From Dryocola boscaweniae (GTDB taxonomy: Bacteria; Pseudomonadota; Gammaproteobacteria; Enterobacterales; Enterobacteriaceae), in assembly GCF_025215095.1 (NCBI RefSeq), contig NZ_JALHAP010000077.1, forward strand, positions 186,001 through 250,000: a DNA stretch of 64,000 nt. The letters run 5' to 3'. A program made the position numbers and the translations under genes. Within the stretch, counting starts at the first letter, position 1, and every line of letters starts with the position of its first letter. Below the pieces are notes generated by a model. It saw only the letters and a program-made list of their open reading frames with translations. It did not search any database and was not told the origin of the DNA. This document shows, one piece after another, positions 30,108-40,797 of the stretch.

Positions 30108-31208
30108 CTAATTATAAATCAGCGTAAATGTCGCTATGCCGTTGGCCTTGCCCGGGGATATCGTCTCGCCGGTTTGCACGTACTGGGCTGCAAAATTAAT
30201 CTTTTCGGCACTGCCTGCGCTGCTGGCAGTGATGTGCTTCAGCACGGGAAGGTTACTGGCTTCGTTTAGCTTTACGGCGGTACCGGCAGCGGGCGCAGGC
30301 GCGGCGTTATTGCCATAGCTAAGCCTGATGCCCACGCCTTTAGCCGCCTGCGCATCCTGGTTCAGGGCTAGCGTATCAGAGAGGGCCGGGTCAGCGCTGA
30401 CGCCGAAGAAGCCAATTTTCACGTCCGTAGGGATAGAGCAAAAGATGGGTATGGCGAAGGACTGAAGGCTGCCGGCAACAGTGTTTACCCCCTTAAATTC
30501 GGCTTTATTTACCGTGCCAAGGCCGACGTTAATGCTGGATGTGGTGACCTGACAGCTGCCGCTGGAACCAATGTCGACGTTGAGCGCTGCAAGATCGATG
30601 ATTGTCGGCGAGCTGACTATCGTTCCTTCCGTTCCGGCCGCCTGCTGCTCGATAAAAAGTTTGCCAACCTGCGGCTGCGCGTCGACGTTTTCATGGTTTC
30701 CGCCTGCCAGCGTTACATCAGCCGTTTTAAAAAAGGTGATATACATTTTCACGGTAAGTTCGCGCTGCGTAAGCATACCGGGCAGCTGCGAGCTGTCGCA
30801 AACGGTGGTGGACTCGTTTCCGGCGGGAGCGCTGGAGCCATCTATGTATCGAATACTTCCACCGTTGCACTGAAACCCAAGTGAATAACCGATCCCTTCA
30901 AGCTTCGTCGCATAAACATGGTGTCCGTTGATGACTGTGCCCGCACCAGAGGTGTCCATCTGCTGATAGACAATCCGTTTCCAGCCTGCTGTGGGCATCT
31001 GTAAATCACAGCTAAAGTGCACCCCGCCGCCGTTATCCGGCATCTGGCTTGTCATTTGGCTATTAACCGGCAGCGTGGGCAGGTAGGTTATGTTTTGCGT
31101 ATTAATGGTCGTTTGCCCTGCGCTGGCGTTACAATTTTCCGCAAGGCTGCTTTGGCTGTAACACCCCGCCAGAAGCAAAATGCATCCGAGACGAATGAGA
31201 CTTTTCAT
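30108..31208 (-). CDS. Fimbrial tip adhesin/minor pilin of chaperone-usher system
   Basis: This 366-residue two-domain fimbrial protein is the last gene of the operon. The C-terminal part (from about 205) looks like a pilin domain with paired cysteines (GSCQV, IFCSIP) and a terminal beta strand ending in TLIYN, as needed for donor-strand exchange. The N-terminal half is a candidate receptor-binding domain of unknown specificity. The signal region reads LLLAGCYSQ, a good lipobox with Cys16, but a signal peptidase I site after SLA (residue 23) is also possible. AAGGATAAGC supports the start, 9 bases after the usher stop. Confidence 0.82.
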   Translation of the reverse strand: MKSLIRLGCILLLAGCYSQSSLAENCNASAGQTTINTQNITYLPTLPVNSQMTSQMPDNGGGVHFSCDLQMPTAGWKRIVYQQMDTSGAGTVINGHHVYATKLEGIGYSLGFQCNGGSIRYIDGSSAPAGNESTTVCDSSQLPGMLTQRELTVKMYITFFKTADVTLAGGNHENVDAQPQVGKLFIEQQAAGTEGTIVSSPTIIDLAALNVDIGSSGSCQVTTSSINVGLGTVNKAEFKGVNTVAGSLQSFAIPIFCSIPTDVKIGFFGVSADPALSDTLALNQDAQAAKGVGIRLSYGNNAAPAPAAGTAVKLNEASNLPVLKHITASSAGSAEKINFAAQYVQTGETISPGKANGIATFTLIYN

Positions 31209-31217
31209 GCTTATCCT

Positions 31218-33797
31218 TTAGAGGCAAATGCCGTCGACGGTTTTGATCTGGTTATGCTGCTGCGCAGGAGGAATGCTGAAATGCGTAACGCACCTGCGTG
31301 TGACGTTCTGCTCGTCCCAGCTTGCTTCGATAGTGCCTTCGTCAGGGATCCCGCTCAGATAGACTTCACCCCGGTCGGCTACCATGCCGCTGGCGGGCTT
31401 TCCGTCATCCTCACTTTGTGCAATAAGATGCGCGCTGGCACCGAAGGGTAGCGGGCCGTTGTTGTCACGCAGAGCAAACAGCACCCGGTAACCAATATGC
31501 GTTTGATAATTTGCTAATACCACCGCCCCGCCGCCGGGAATTACCGTTTGGCTTTCCAGTTCAACATCCGTTTCTCCATCCATGGTGCTGGTATCCAGAG
31601 TGATGTCATTTTTGCGCCAGTTCGTCAGTGCCGGAACCACGGCGTAACCGCGCGAATCGGTATGGATGTTGCTGCCGTTTTGAATAGCGACATGCGACGC
31701 GCCGGGCGCACGCACGATGGCAAAGCTGTCGCTGGTAGTCTGTCCGAACGTGACGCCGTGTGCATGAGCGACAATCGACCCCGAAGCACCCCAGGTCAGC
31801 TGTTTGTTGCGGTTATCGTATCGATAACCGAGCTGGGTGGTGCCGTAGCCGCCATGATAATCAAAGCCCACGCCGCTGTTTGCACCCTGGCCTTTATTTC
31901 CATAGCCCTGCTGCACGTTATAATAAAGGTTATGGTTCTCCAGCAGCGAGCCATAAAGCGATACCTGCTGGGAAGTATGGCCGGTATTGTCGGAAGTCAT
32001 GTTATAGCTGACGGAGTTTTCAGACAGCCATTGACCCAGCGGGATGTTGACGTTAAGAGACAGGGAGCGATCCGCTTCATTTTTTGTCGACGATTTCGTG
32101 TAGTAGTAGCCAAGACCGCAGGATATTCCTTTCCAGCCGCTATAGAGGCCAATATGTAGAGTTTCGTCATGTCCCTGTGAATGCCAGTATTCCTGCGAAT
32201 AAATCGAGGCGGAAAGGCTGCCCCAGCCGCCGAGCGACTGGCTGACTGAAAACTCTTCCCGGCTTCTCTTGTTGTCTACCAAGCTATTATCGCCCTCCAG
32301 CGCGACCGCCTCACTAAAGTCATAATAACCGCTGGAGGAGTAGCGGTAGCTGGCAAGGCTTATAGAGGTGCCCGTCAGATTAAAATCTTTTTGGTACTGC
32401 GCGCGTACTGAGCGCCCGATATAGCGTTTACCGGAAGGTGAGCTTGTCGTTGAAAACGTGACGTCCGAACCAAGTGAACCCAGCTCTCCAAATCCGCGGC
32501 TAATACCGAGGGCGTAAGCCTGATACTGCTGGGCGAGCTGTGCGCCGCCGGAGGCGGTAAACGATGCGGGAAGGCCGTAAAACAGCGTTGACTGCACGAA
32601 CTGCGGCGTGCGCGACTGGTTGAGGCCTGAACGATAGCGGCCGGCGCTGACGCTGAATTTGCTGCGTCCCTCACGCAGCATGAAAGGAACGGCGGAGAAG
32701 GGTTGGGTAAAGGTCCTTACCGAGCCGTTACTCTCGGTGATTTTCACCTCCAGATCGCCACTTTGAGCCGTAGGATAGAGATCTTTTAACGCAAATGCGC
32801 CGGGGGCCACGTAGGTTTCATAGATGACATAGCCGTGCTGAGAAACCGTGACTTTAGCATTGCTGTGCGCCATGCCGCGGATCACGGGAGCAAAGCCGCG
32901 CTGGCTGTCCGGAAGCATCTCATCTTCGGACATCAGCTGGACGCCGCGAAACTGGATGCTGTCGAATACGTCGCCGGTAGTATAGGTATCGCCAGCGCGA
33001 AACAGGCTGCGCAGGCTTTTAATATCGTGCTGCAGATAGGTGCTTTGCGATTGCCAGCGGCTATGCTTATCGTACATCAGCGAGGAAATATTGCGTAAAC
33101 GCCAGCCGCCGAGGTTGATGCCGCTGCGTAAATTTAAATAGTTCGAATTTATCACGCCTTCCTGCTGATGAGTTTGCGACCCCGTGAGGCTGTAGTTAAC
33201 AAACGCGGCCGCAATACCATCATCCCAGCGGGCTGGATCGACATACCCGCGGCTTTGTACGTTCATTGCCGCCTGCGGAATGCTCAGGACAAGGCGCTGC
33301 CCGATAAAATCGAATTTACTGCTCGCATCAGGAATATAGCGCTCGATGCGGGTAAAGGACTCGCCTTCATGGAGCTGGTTAAAAGATGAAAACGCGCTGA
33401 CGTTTACGCCGAATTCAGCCAGTTGAGCGGGCGTCAATACGGGTTTTAATATCCCGTCATCCTCCGTAAACTCAACGGTTTGTTGGCTGACCTGTTGATC
33501 GTTAACCACTACGCTAACCTGGTAGGCACCGGGCTGTTGTCCGCCCGCTTTTGAGAAATAGTGTAGGTCCGCCGTTTTTTGCTGACGGTCGGAAAACTCC
33601 AGCGCCGCGGGGTCAAAGTAATCATCGGCCAGCGCCAGCCTGCTGTGGCTCATCAGCATAAGAGCGGTTGGCATAGTGGCCAGCAGGAGAGCGGTGCCTG
33701 GAGAAGGGGTATGCAGCAGTGAATACCCGTGTGAGTTTATTAACGTCTGTTTTTTCACAGGTGCATCGCCGGACGAGTTAGGTTCAAAGTAGCTCAA
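31218..33797 (-). CDS. Fimbrial outer-membrane usher protein
   Basis: This 859-residue outer-membrane pore of the FimD/PapC family assembles and secretes pilus subunits. Features in order: signal region (unusually late hydrophobic stretch, about 32-57), N-terminal chaperone-binding domain beginning FDPAALEF, a 24-strand barrel with the family plug region (GFAPVIRGMA), and C-terminal domains with Cys pair near the end (RRCVTHF, GICL). The start ATG overlaps the chaperone stop by four bases, which supports the long N-terminus. Confidence 0.93.
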   Translation of the reverse strand: MSYFEPNSSGDAPVKKQTLINSHGYSLLHTPSPGTALLLATMPTALMLMSHSRLALADDYFDPAALEFSDRQQKTADLHYFSKAGGQQPGAYQVSVVVNDQQVSQQTVEFTEDDGILKPVLTPAQLAEFGVNVSAFSSFNQLHEGESFTRIERYIPDASSKFDFIGQRLVLSIPQAAMNVQSRGYVDPARWDDGIAAAFVNYSLTGSQTHQQEGVINSNYLNLRSGINLGGWRLRNISSLMYDKHSRWQSQSTYLQHDIKSLRSLFRAGDTYTTGDVFDSIQFRGVQLMSEDEMLPDSQRGFAPVIRGMAHSNAKVTVSQHGYVIYETYVAPGAFALKDLYPTAQSGDLEVKITESNGSVRTFTQPFSAVPFMLREGRSKFSVSAGRYRSGLNQSRTPQFVQSTLFYGLPASFTASGGAQLAQQYQAYALGISRGFGELGSLGSDVTFSTTSSPSGKRYIGRSVRAQYQKDFNLTGTSISLASYRYSSSGYYDFSEAVALEGDNSLVDNKRSREEFSVSQSLGGWGSLSASIYSQEYWHSQGHDETLHIGLYSGWKGISCGLGYYYTKSSTKNEADRSLSLNVNIPLGQWLSENSVSYNMTSDNTGHTSQQVSLYGSLLENHNLYYNVQQGYGNKGQGANSGVGFDYHGGYGTTQLGYRYDNRNKQLTWGASGSIVAHAHGVTFGQTTSDSFAIVRAPGASHVAIQNGSNIHTDSRGYAVVPALTNWRKNDITLDTSTMDGETDVELESQTVIPGGGAVVLANYQTHIGYRVLFALRDNNGPLPFGASAHLIAQSEDDGKPASGMVADRGEVYLSGIPDEGTIEASWDEQNVTRRCVTHFSIPPAQQHNQIKTVDGICL

Positions 33798-34459
33798 CGC
33801 TGCGCGTAGTCGGTGATGCCGCCGAAGTCATTAATAGCGCGCCATTTCACCTGGCCTGAGCTCTCGATCGGCCACTCTTTACTGGCCAGCGGAGCAATCA
33901 TTCCGGGCTCATCAATCTCCTTACCCGCAACGCTTATTGAATAGAAGGAAATAAAATAGGCCGTTGGATTGCTGGCAATTAAGCGCTTGCCGCTGATATG
34001 GAACTGCAGATTTTGCCAGGCCGTCGCCGGATCGCCCGCCAGTCCAGTAGGGCGATAAAAAATCTTAAACTTTGATTTAATATTAACCTGCAGCTTATTG
34101 CTGTTACCTTTTTGTGATGGCGAAATACTTTTCACATTCAACCAAAACACTGACTCTCGATCGTACGGCAGCTGCGCACCGGTGAAATTAATTCGCAAAA
34201 GGTTTTTTTGCTCGGGATCGAGGCGAAACAGCGGTGGCGTTACCACAAACGGGGCGCGTTCTCCTTTGCTTGCCGCATCATTCTCCACCCATGACTGCAC
34301 TAAATAAGGAGTATGGGTATCAGCGTTAGTCACCGAGAGTGATGCTTCCCGATCGCTTGCATGATAAATAACTCTTGTGCCACCCATTATTATTCCTGCA
34401 TGCGCCATGCAGGATAAGCAAGAAAATAGAATAGCAATGCTCGCGATAAAACGATTCAT
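33794..34459 (-). CDS. Periplasmic fimbrial chaperone (PapD/FimC family)
   Basis: This 221-residue periplasmic chaperone caps pilin subunits. Signal peptide about residues 1-21 (MAHA|GI). Two Ig-like domains: GGTRVIYHASDREASLSV carries the Arg that binds the pilin C-terminus, and the F1-G1 strand LQVNIKSKFKIFYRP supplies the Lys and donor hydrophobics. The family motif FWLNVKSI is present. Short F1-G1 loop suggests the FGS class typical of thick pili. Coupled to the usher gene. Confidence 0.93.
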   Translation of the reverse strand: MNRFIASIAILFSCLSCMAHAGIIMGGTRVIYHASDREASLSVTNADTHTPYLVQSWVENDAASKGERAPFVVTPPLFRLDPEQKNLLRINFTGAQLPYDRESVFWLNVKSISPSQKGNSNKLQVNIKSKFKIFYRPTGLAGDPATAWQNLQFHISGKRLIASNPTAYFISFYSISVAGKEIDEPGMIAPLASKEWPIESSGQVKWRAINDFGGITDYAQR

Positions 34460-34525
34460 AAATACCTGGCCGCTGGATAAATATTACAGGAGAAGTGAGC
34501 AGGTGAACCCCTGCTCATTAACGAC

Positions 34526-35116
34526 TTAGTTGTAAACCATATTGAAGTTTGCTACGCCATTAGCGTCACCCACGGTTACGTCATCAGCCGTGGAGCGATA
34601 ATCAGCATAGAAGGTGAGGTCAGCTGTTCCGTCGTTGCCGGTACTGCCGGCGTTAATTGGATATTCTTCAGTGACCGATCCAAGATTGATTTTTTGATTG
34701 CGGCTGGCTTCATAAAGCTCGATCGCTACGCCGGTCGCGGCATTTGCGCCCGAGTCGATAGCCAGCATATTTTTATCCGTTGCGTCGTGATTACCGTCGA
34801 AGAGTACGGCAACGCTAGTGACGGAGTCAGGGCAGTCCTGAACTTTAATATGGAAAGGGGTTTTCGTTGTTTCGGTGCCGGCGGCGCCAAAATAGCTGCT
34901 TGACCATTTACCTAAGTCGACCGTCTGGTTGGCACTTTCCGTATCAATGTTGCAGGAGGTATCGGTGATTGAACCGGTGAACTGGACCTGGCCGCCAGTG
35001 CTTTGCGTACCGGCATCAGAACCGGGATTGACGTTAACGCCCGATGCTCCAGAAATAGCTGCGCCAGATGCTAATGTGGATAACATTAATGCCATAATAC
35101 GAAACTGTGATTTCAT
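34526..35116 (-). CDS. Major fimbrial subunit (type 1 pilin family)
   Basis: This 196-residue pilin is the first gene of the operon. The hydrophobic signal segment covers about residues 5-26. The mature region has the pilin disulfide pair Cys55 and Cys95 (TSCNID, QDCPDS), an N-terminal donor strand rich in alternating residues (GGQVQFTGSI), and the C-terminal beta zipper ending in VANFNMVYN with penultimate Tyr. A 66-base gap to the chaperone gene follows, typical for high pilin expression by differential mRNA decay. The cluster's serotype or E. coli equivalent is not certain (Yeh/Ybg-like families are candidates). Confidence 0.9.
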   Translation of the reverse strand: MKSQFRIMALMLSTLASGAAISGASGVNVNPGSDAGTQSTGGQVQFTGSITDTSCNIDTESANQTVDLGKWSSSYFGAAGTETTKTPFHIKVQDCPDSVTSVAVLFDGNHDATDKNMLAIDSGANAATGVAIELYEASRNQKINLGSVTEEYPINAGSTGNDGTADLTFYADYRSTADDVTVGDANGVANFNMVYN

Positions 35117-35706
35117 TTATAATCTCTTCATTAACTTGTATCCCCTGCTGGACAGACGTGACGCTATATTGAGACAAAACATGTCTACCGGCAGCTCTTC
35201 CTTGTTAACGAGATTTCGTTCCGTCGTGGGATGTTTGATTTCTAATCTATTTTATAACGCTAAATTAATTTCGCGATAAAGTATGTTTATTCTAACGGTA
35301 TCTTTAATTTGCATATGAAATGCGTGTTCAATATTAAGCAAAAATAGATAATATGCAACAATTCATTTTAGTGAAGCATAAATGAATAAAATATCCGTTA
35401 AGTAAAATTATTAAAAATTAACAAGGGGATGTTATTTTTATTCGCCAGAGGGCGCTTTAGGAACTTTCTTGTGAACATGTGGCTAACAATATCTTTACTT
35501 GCTTAACGTTATTTAAATAATCAGTGCTTTTAAATAAGAAACCTCCTTGCTTTAACAACGGGTTATTCTGATGGTTTTAAGAATAATCCTAATTGGCCTA
35601 AAGGCGGAAATTTACATTTTATGATCAATAACTCCGCTGGCTATGGATTAGTAAAGTTCTTGATGCCCTTAAGCAGGTCTCCGGGTTAGGCTGGAGCATA
35701 AAAACA
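35117..35706. other. AT-rich gap upstream of the fimbrial operon
   Basis: These 590 bases are markedly more AT-rich than the neighbours and contain the fimbrial promoter, which was not resolved. AT-rich leaders of fimbrial operons are common H-NS targets. No invertible-element inverted repeats (as in fimS) were seen by eye. Near the IS end, one frame stays open for 51 codons (35534-35686, stop at 35687) without a start codon; it may be a remnant of a lost gene. Confidence 0.6.
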
Positions 35707-36910
35707 AAAGGCCGCGATTGCGCTGAGGAATCCCCAGTAATGAACGGGTGAAAAAAGACAGGCATAGAGTTTTGCGATCTACTGATTGTGCAACCAATTC
35801 AACGAGATCACCTCTATGCCTGCTCGTAAAATATGTCAGAACTTCTTCCAGAATGCCTTAGCGCCGTTTCACAAATACCGACAGAATGCTCTGCTTGATG
35901 CAATAGCAGCATTGCTCAATGGTGCATCACTGACGCTGACCAGTATCGGACGTTTTTTGCCGGGGCGTGCTCAGGTTAAAAATAAGATCAAACGCGTTGA
36001 TCGCCTTCTGGGGAATAAATCGCTTCAAAACAATATCCCCATGATTTAAAAATATTATTTCAATGCTGACGCGACAGTTATCACTGTGTGTCATTGTTGT
36101 TGACTGAAGCGGCTACCCTTCACAGGAGAACCACATGCTCCGTGCCAGTCTGCTTTGTGATGGTCGTTCCATTCCATTATTAAGTAAGGTTGTTTCGTCA
36201 GGAAAGCAACATAACACGATGATACAAAAGGTATTCCTTGATGAACTGGCCAAAGATGTCAATCCGAAGTCCAGAGTCATCATTGTTACGGATACAGGCT
36301 TCCAGAATGCGTGGTTCCGGCATATCAAATCACTCGGCTGGGATTTTGTCGGCCGGGTCAGGGGAAATATTCATCTGCGTCTCGACAGAAAAGGTGAACA
36401 CTGGTTTCAGACGACAGGTATTATCAGACCCTCACAAATAAAAGACGCGCGGTCAGCAGCAAAAGGGCCGTAGCTGCTCTTCAGTAGTACAAACGATAAG
36501 CCACGAGAAATCATGGAGTTATACAGCCGGCGAATGCAAACAGAGCAGAACTTCAGGGACGAAAAAAGTGAACGTTTTGGGTTCGGACTTCGCGCCAGTT
36601 ACAGTCGCTCAGCGGGACGTATGCTGGTACTGAGCCTGCTGGCAACACTGAGTACAATAGTGCTGTGGCTGATGGGTTATCACGCTGAAAATAAAGCATT
36701 ACATCTGAGATATCAGGCCAACACTGTTAAGTCACGACGGGTTATCTCGTATCTGACGTTAGCGGAGAATATCCTGCGACACTCTCCGCTAATTTTCACA
36801 CGAACGGTACTGGATACCGTTCTCAGCCACCTCGCCAGAACCTACCGAAGTATGGTGCTGGTTTATTAGCGCTGATTTTGTGGGGATCTCTCAGCGCGAT
36901 TGCGGCCTTT
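35707..36910 (+). mobile_element. Decayed IS4-family (IS10-like) insertion sequence
   Basis: The element is about 1.2 kb. Its ends are inverted repeats of about 30 bases: the left begins AAAGGCCGCGATTGCGCTGA at 35707, and the right, read in reverse, begins AAAGGCCGCAATCGCGCTGA at 36910. They agree at 26 of 30 positions. Inside is a single broken transposase gene. No direct target duplication is visible on the flanks, so the insertion is old or the flanks have been rearranged. Confidence 0.85.
35816..36869 (+). pseudogene. IS4-family DDE transposase, frameshifted and truncated internally
   Basis: Pieces of one transposase are readable in order. An N-terminal part (35816-36049) includes LTLTSIGRFLPGRA and KRVDRLLGN. 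A middle part (36135-36473) includes VIIVTDTGF with the second catalytic Asp and SLGWDFVGRVRG. A C-terminal part (36513-36869) has the YREK-type signature in YSRRMQTEQNFRDEK with the catalytic Glu. Damage includes a frameshift near 36047, a stop (TGA for Trp) in the VVDWS motif near 36103, a TAG at 36471, and an apparent loss of about 50 residues between the middle and C-terminal parts relative to IS10. It cannot make an active enzyme. Confidence 0.88.
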
Positions 36911-36927
36911 ATAGCTGGCATTGATAT

Positions 36928-38678
<1,751 letters not shown>

Positions 38679-39074
38679 TTAATGCAGCGAGAAAACCAAC
38701 TCCCACGGCATATACCAAAGATTAGCCAGCACCATTAGCAACAGCGAGCACCAGGTGGCGCTCATGCCGGAGCGGCGCCAGCGGATCAAGCGGTGATGGA
38801 AACCGTAATAATGCATCAGGCGGCCGGCAATCAGCAAAATGCCGCAGACATGCACCATCCAGGTTTCAGCGCCGTTCATCTCCATCAGCAATAGCAGCAG
38901 CAGGGCGATGGGAATGTATTCCACCGCGTTGCCGTGAATACGAATAGCGCTCTGAAGTTCGGTAAAACCACCGTCGCCATAAGAGACGCGGTATTGCAGA
39001 CGCATACGAACAACATCGAAAGAAAATTTAATCAGCAGTATTGCACCCAGCACGGCGTAGAGCGCGCTTACCAT
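38679..39074 (-). CDS. yecN: YecN, MAPEG-family inner-membrane protein
   Basis: This 131-residue membrane protein has four hydrophobic helices and belongs to the MAPEG superfamily (membrane-associated eicosanoid/glutathione metabolism); its bacterial substrate is unknown. The core RIHGNAVEYIPIALLL carries the conserved Asn/Glu of the family. The ATG at 39074 is selected over an in-frame upstream start because it gives the same N-terminus (MVSALYAVL) and length as E. coli. Confidence 0.92.
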   Translation of the reverse strand: MVSALYAVLGAILLIKFSFDVVRMRLQYRVSYGDGGFTELQSAIRIHGNAVEYIPIALLLLLLMEMNGAETWMVHVCGILLIAGRLMHYYGFHHRLIRWRRSGMSATWCSLLLMVLANLWYMPWELVFSLH

Positions 39075-39145
39075 ACCCACTTCCTTAGAGACAGTTACAG
39101 CACGGGCGCTATGATAGCAGTGCAAACGCCGGGCTGTCGCTATCC

Positions 39146-39964
39146 CTAAAAAAGAGAATTTTGCTGCGGGATGGCGGGTTCATCGCCCAAATCAGGGAAA
39201 GCCTGTTGCAGGCCAGGCCACAGCGTATGAACAATTTCGGGCGCCTGGCCAATATCGGGCGTATGCAAAAAGAGGTAAGGCGTGCTTTTTTCTTCCCATT
39301 TCACCAGCGTTTTCAGCCACACGTCGAACATGGTCAGGTTTTGCTGCATGTCATTACTGCCGATAAACCGCACCAGCGGATTTTCTGCGGTAACCAATGC
39401 GTGAACGGGCAATTTAGGCTTTTTACTCTGCGCCTTGCGGATGGCTTCGCTGTCCGGTATCGCACTGTGAACCGGACGGCTGTCAAGGATCGCGCGATTC
39501 ACGCCGCGTTCATGTAGGCCGCGGTTGAACGCCTGTTCATCAGCGCTTTTATTGAAAAAGGACGGGTGTCGCACTTCAACGCCGTAGGTAAAATCCTTCG
39601 GTAACGTATCGAGAAAATTCCACAGAGCCGGCAAGTTTTCTGGCCCGAACGAGGCGGGAAGCTGCAGCCAGTATTGCCCAATGCGGTTGGCGAGCGGCGA
39701 CATGCGGGACAAAAAATCAGCGGTAAGATCGTCGCACTGACGCAGCGCTGCGTTGTGAGAAATCGTCGCCGGGAATTTAAAGCAGAAACGAAAATCATCG
39801 TCGGTCATTTCGCGCCAGCGCAGCACCGTTTCAGCGCCGGGAACAGCGTACAGCGTTGTATTGCCTTCCACGCAGTTAAAGTGGCGAGCGTAATCCTCAA
39901 GAGAGGTGATGCCCAGGCGCACCCATTTAGGATGCGACCATTGTGGAAGGCCTAGGTAAATCAT
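39146..39964 (-). CDS. yecE: YecE, DUF72 family protein
   Basis: This 272-residue TIM-barrel-like DUF72 protein equals E. coli YecE in length. Function unknown. [10 protein letters not shown] at the N-terminus and EVRHPSFF near the middle are family marks. The ATG at 39964 overlaps the yecD stop by four bases; the open frame extends 62 codons upstream inside yecD, but that extension is only a shadow. Confidence 0.93.
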   Translation of the reverse strand: MIYLGLPQWSHPKWVRLGITSLEDYARHFNCVEGNTTLYAVPGAETVLRWREMTDDDFRFCFKFPATISHNAALRQCDDLTADFLSRMSPLANRIGQYWLQLPASFGPENLPALWNFLDTLPKDFTYGVEVRHPSFFNKSADEQAFNRGLHERGVNRAILDSRPVHSAIPDSEAIRKAQSKKPKLPVHALVTAENPLVRFIGSNDMQQNLTMFDVWLKTLVKWEEKSTPYLFLHTPDIGQAPEIVHTLWPGLQQAFPDLGDEPAIPQQNSLF

Positions 39965-40527
39965 AATGCGGAGAGAATCTCCTCGGTGCTGCGCACGCGA
40001 GCAATACGCGGGAAAATATGCGTCATGCTGCCCTGATGCTGTTCGCTGCTTGCCGCGCTGCAGGCATCTTCGGCAATCACCAGATTGAAACCCATTTCCC
40101 AGGCGTTGCGGGCCGTGGATTCCACGCCGATGTTTGTAGAGATTCCGCACAGCACGATGGTATCAATGCCGCGGCGGCGAAGCTGTAGCTCAAGGTCGGT
40201 GCCGTAAAACGCGCCCCACTGACGTTTAGTGACTTCGATGTCGCCGTCTTGTTTGCCAAGCGCTGCCGGATACTGCCACCAGTTTTCAGGCAGCGCGTGA
40301 GCCGCGGTTTGCGCATCGACAGGCTGTTTTAGCGCTTCAGCAAAATCTTTTGACCAGCCCACGCGAACCATCGCCACAGGTGAGCCCTTGGCGCGGAATT
40401 TTTCTGCAAGCTTAGCTGCGCGTGCCACGACATCCGGCGCGGAATGAGGCCCGCCGGCAAACGGCAGGATACCTTCTTGCAGATCGATAACGACCAGCGC
40501 GGTGCGAGAAGCGTTCAGTTCAAACAT
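39961..40527 (-). CDS. yecD: YecD, isochorismatase-family hydrolase
   Basis: This 188-residue cysteine-hydrolase-fold protein equals E. coli YecD in length. It has [10 protein letters not shown] with the catalytic Asp near residue 15 and [15 protein letters not shown] with the position of the nucleophilic Cys. Substrate is unknown. First gene of yecDE, divergent from aspS. Confidence 0.92.
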   Translation of the reverse strand: MFELNASRTALVVIDLQEGILPFAGGPHSAPDVVARAAKLAEKFRAKGSPVAMVRVGWSKDFAEALKQPVDAQTAAHALPENWWQYPAALGKQDGDIEVTKRQWGAFYGTDLELQLRRRGIDTIVLCGISTNIGVESTARNAWEMGFNLVIAEDACSAASSEQHQGSMTHIFPRIARVRSTEEILSAL

Positions 40528-40689
40528 AGGTGACTCCGGTTCAAAATAGGTTAGCGGCGAATACCTTACGACGGAACAGGGGTTGCACAGTTTACTCTTT
40601 TTGTTAATTTTTGTGAGTTTTGACGAAACAAGGCGCTTTGAAACGCGTCAGTCAGTCGCATCGGGCTTATCGCCGGGCATTATTTCCAG

Positions 40690-40695
40690 TATAAT
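40690..40695 (+). promoter_or_regulatory. Likely -10 element of aspS
   Basis: A perfect TATAAT lies 103 bases before the aspS start. The -35 is weak (CTTATC at 40666-40671, 18-base spacer). Position and consensus fit a constitutive housekeeping promoter. Confidence 0.55.
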
Positions 40696-40797
40696 AGCCC
40701 CCTTTTTTCATCCAGTATGACAGACAAAAAATAGCGGCCAATGTGTTGCCTGAGTTGCGGGTAACAAACAGCGCGCGGCTAATTTAAGGGATATCTC

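Noticed and set aside
35117..35706. Phase-variable invertible promoter for the fimbrial operon
   Set aside because: No inverted repeat pair of useful length was seen around the leader and no recombinase gene is adjacent.
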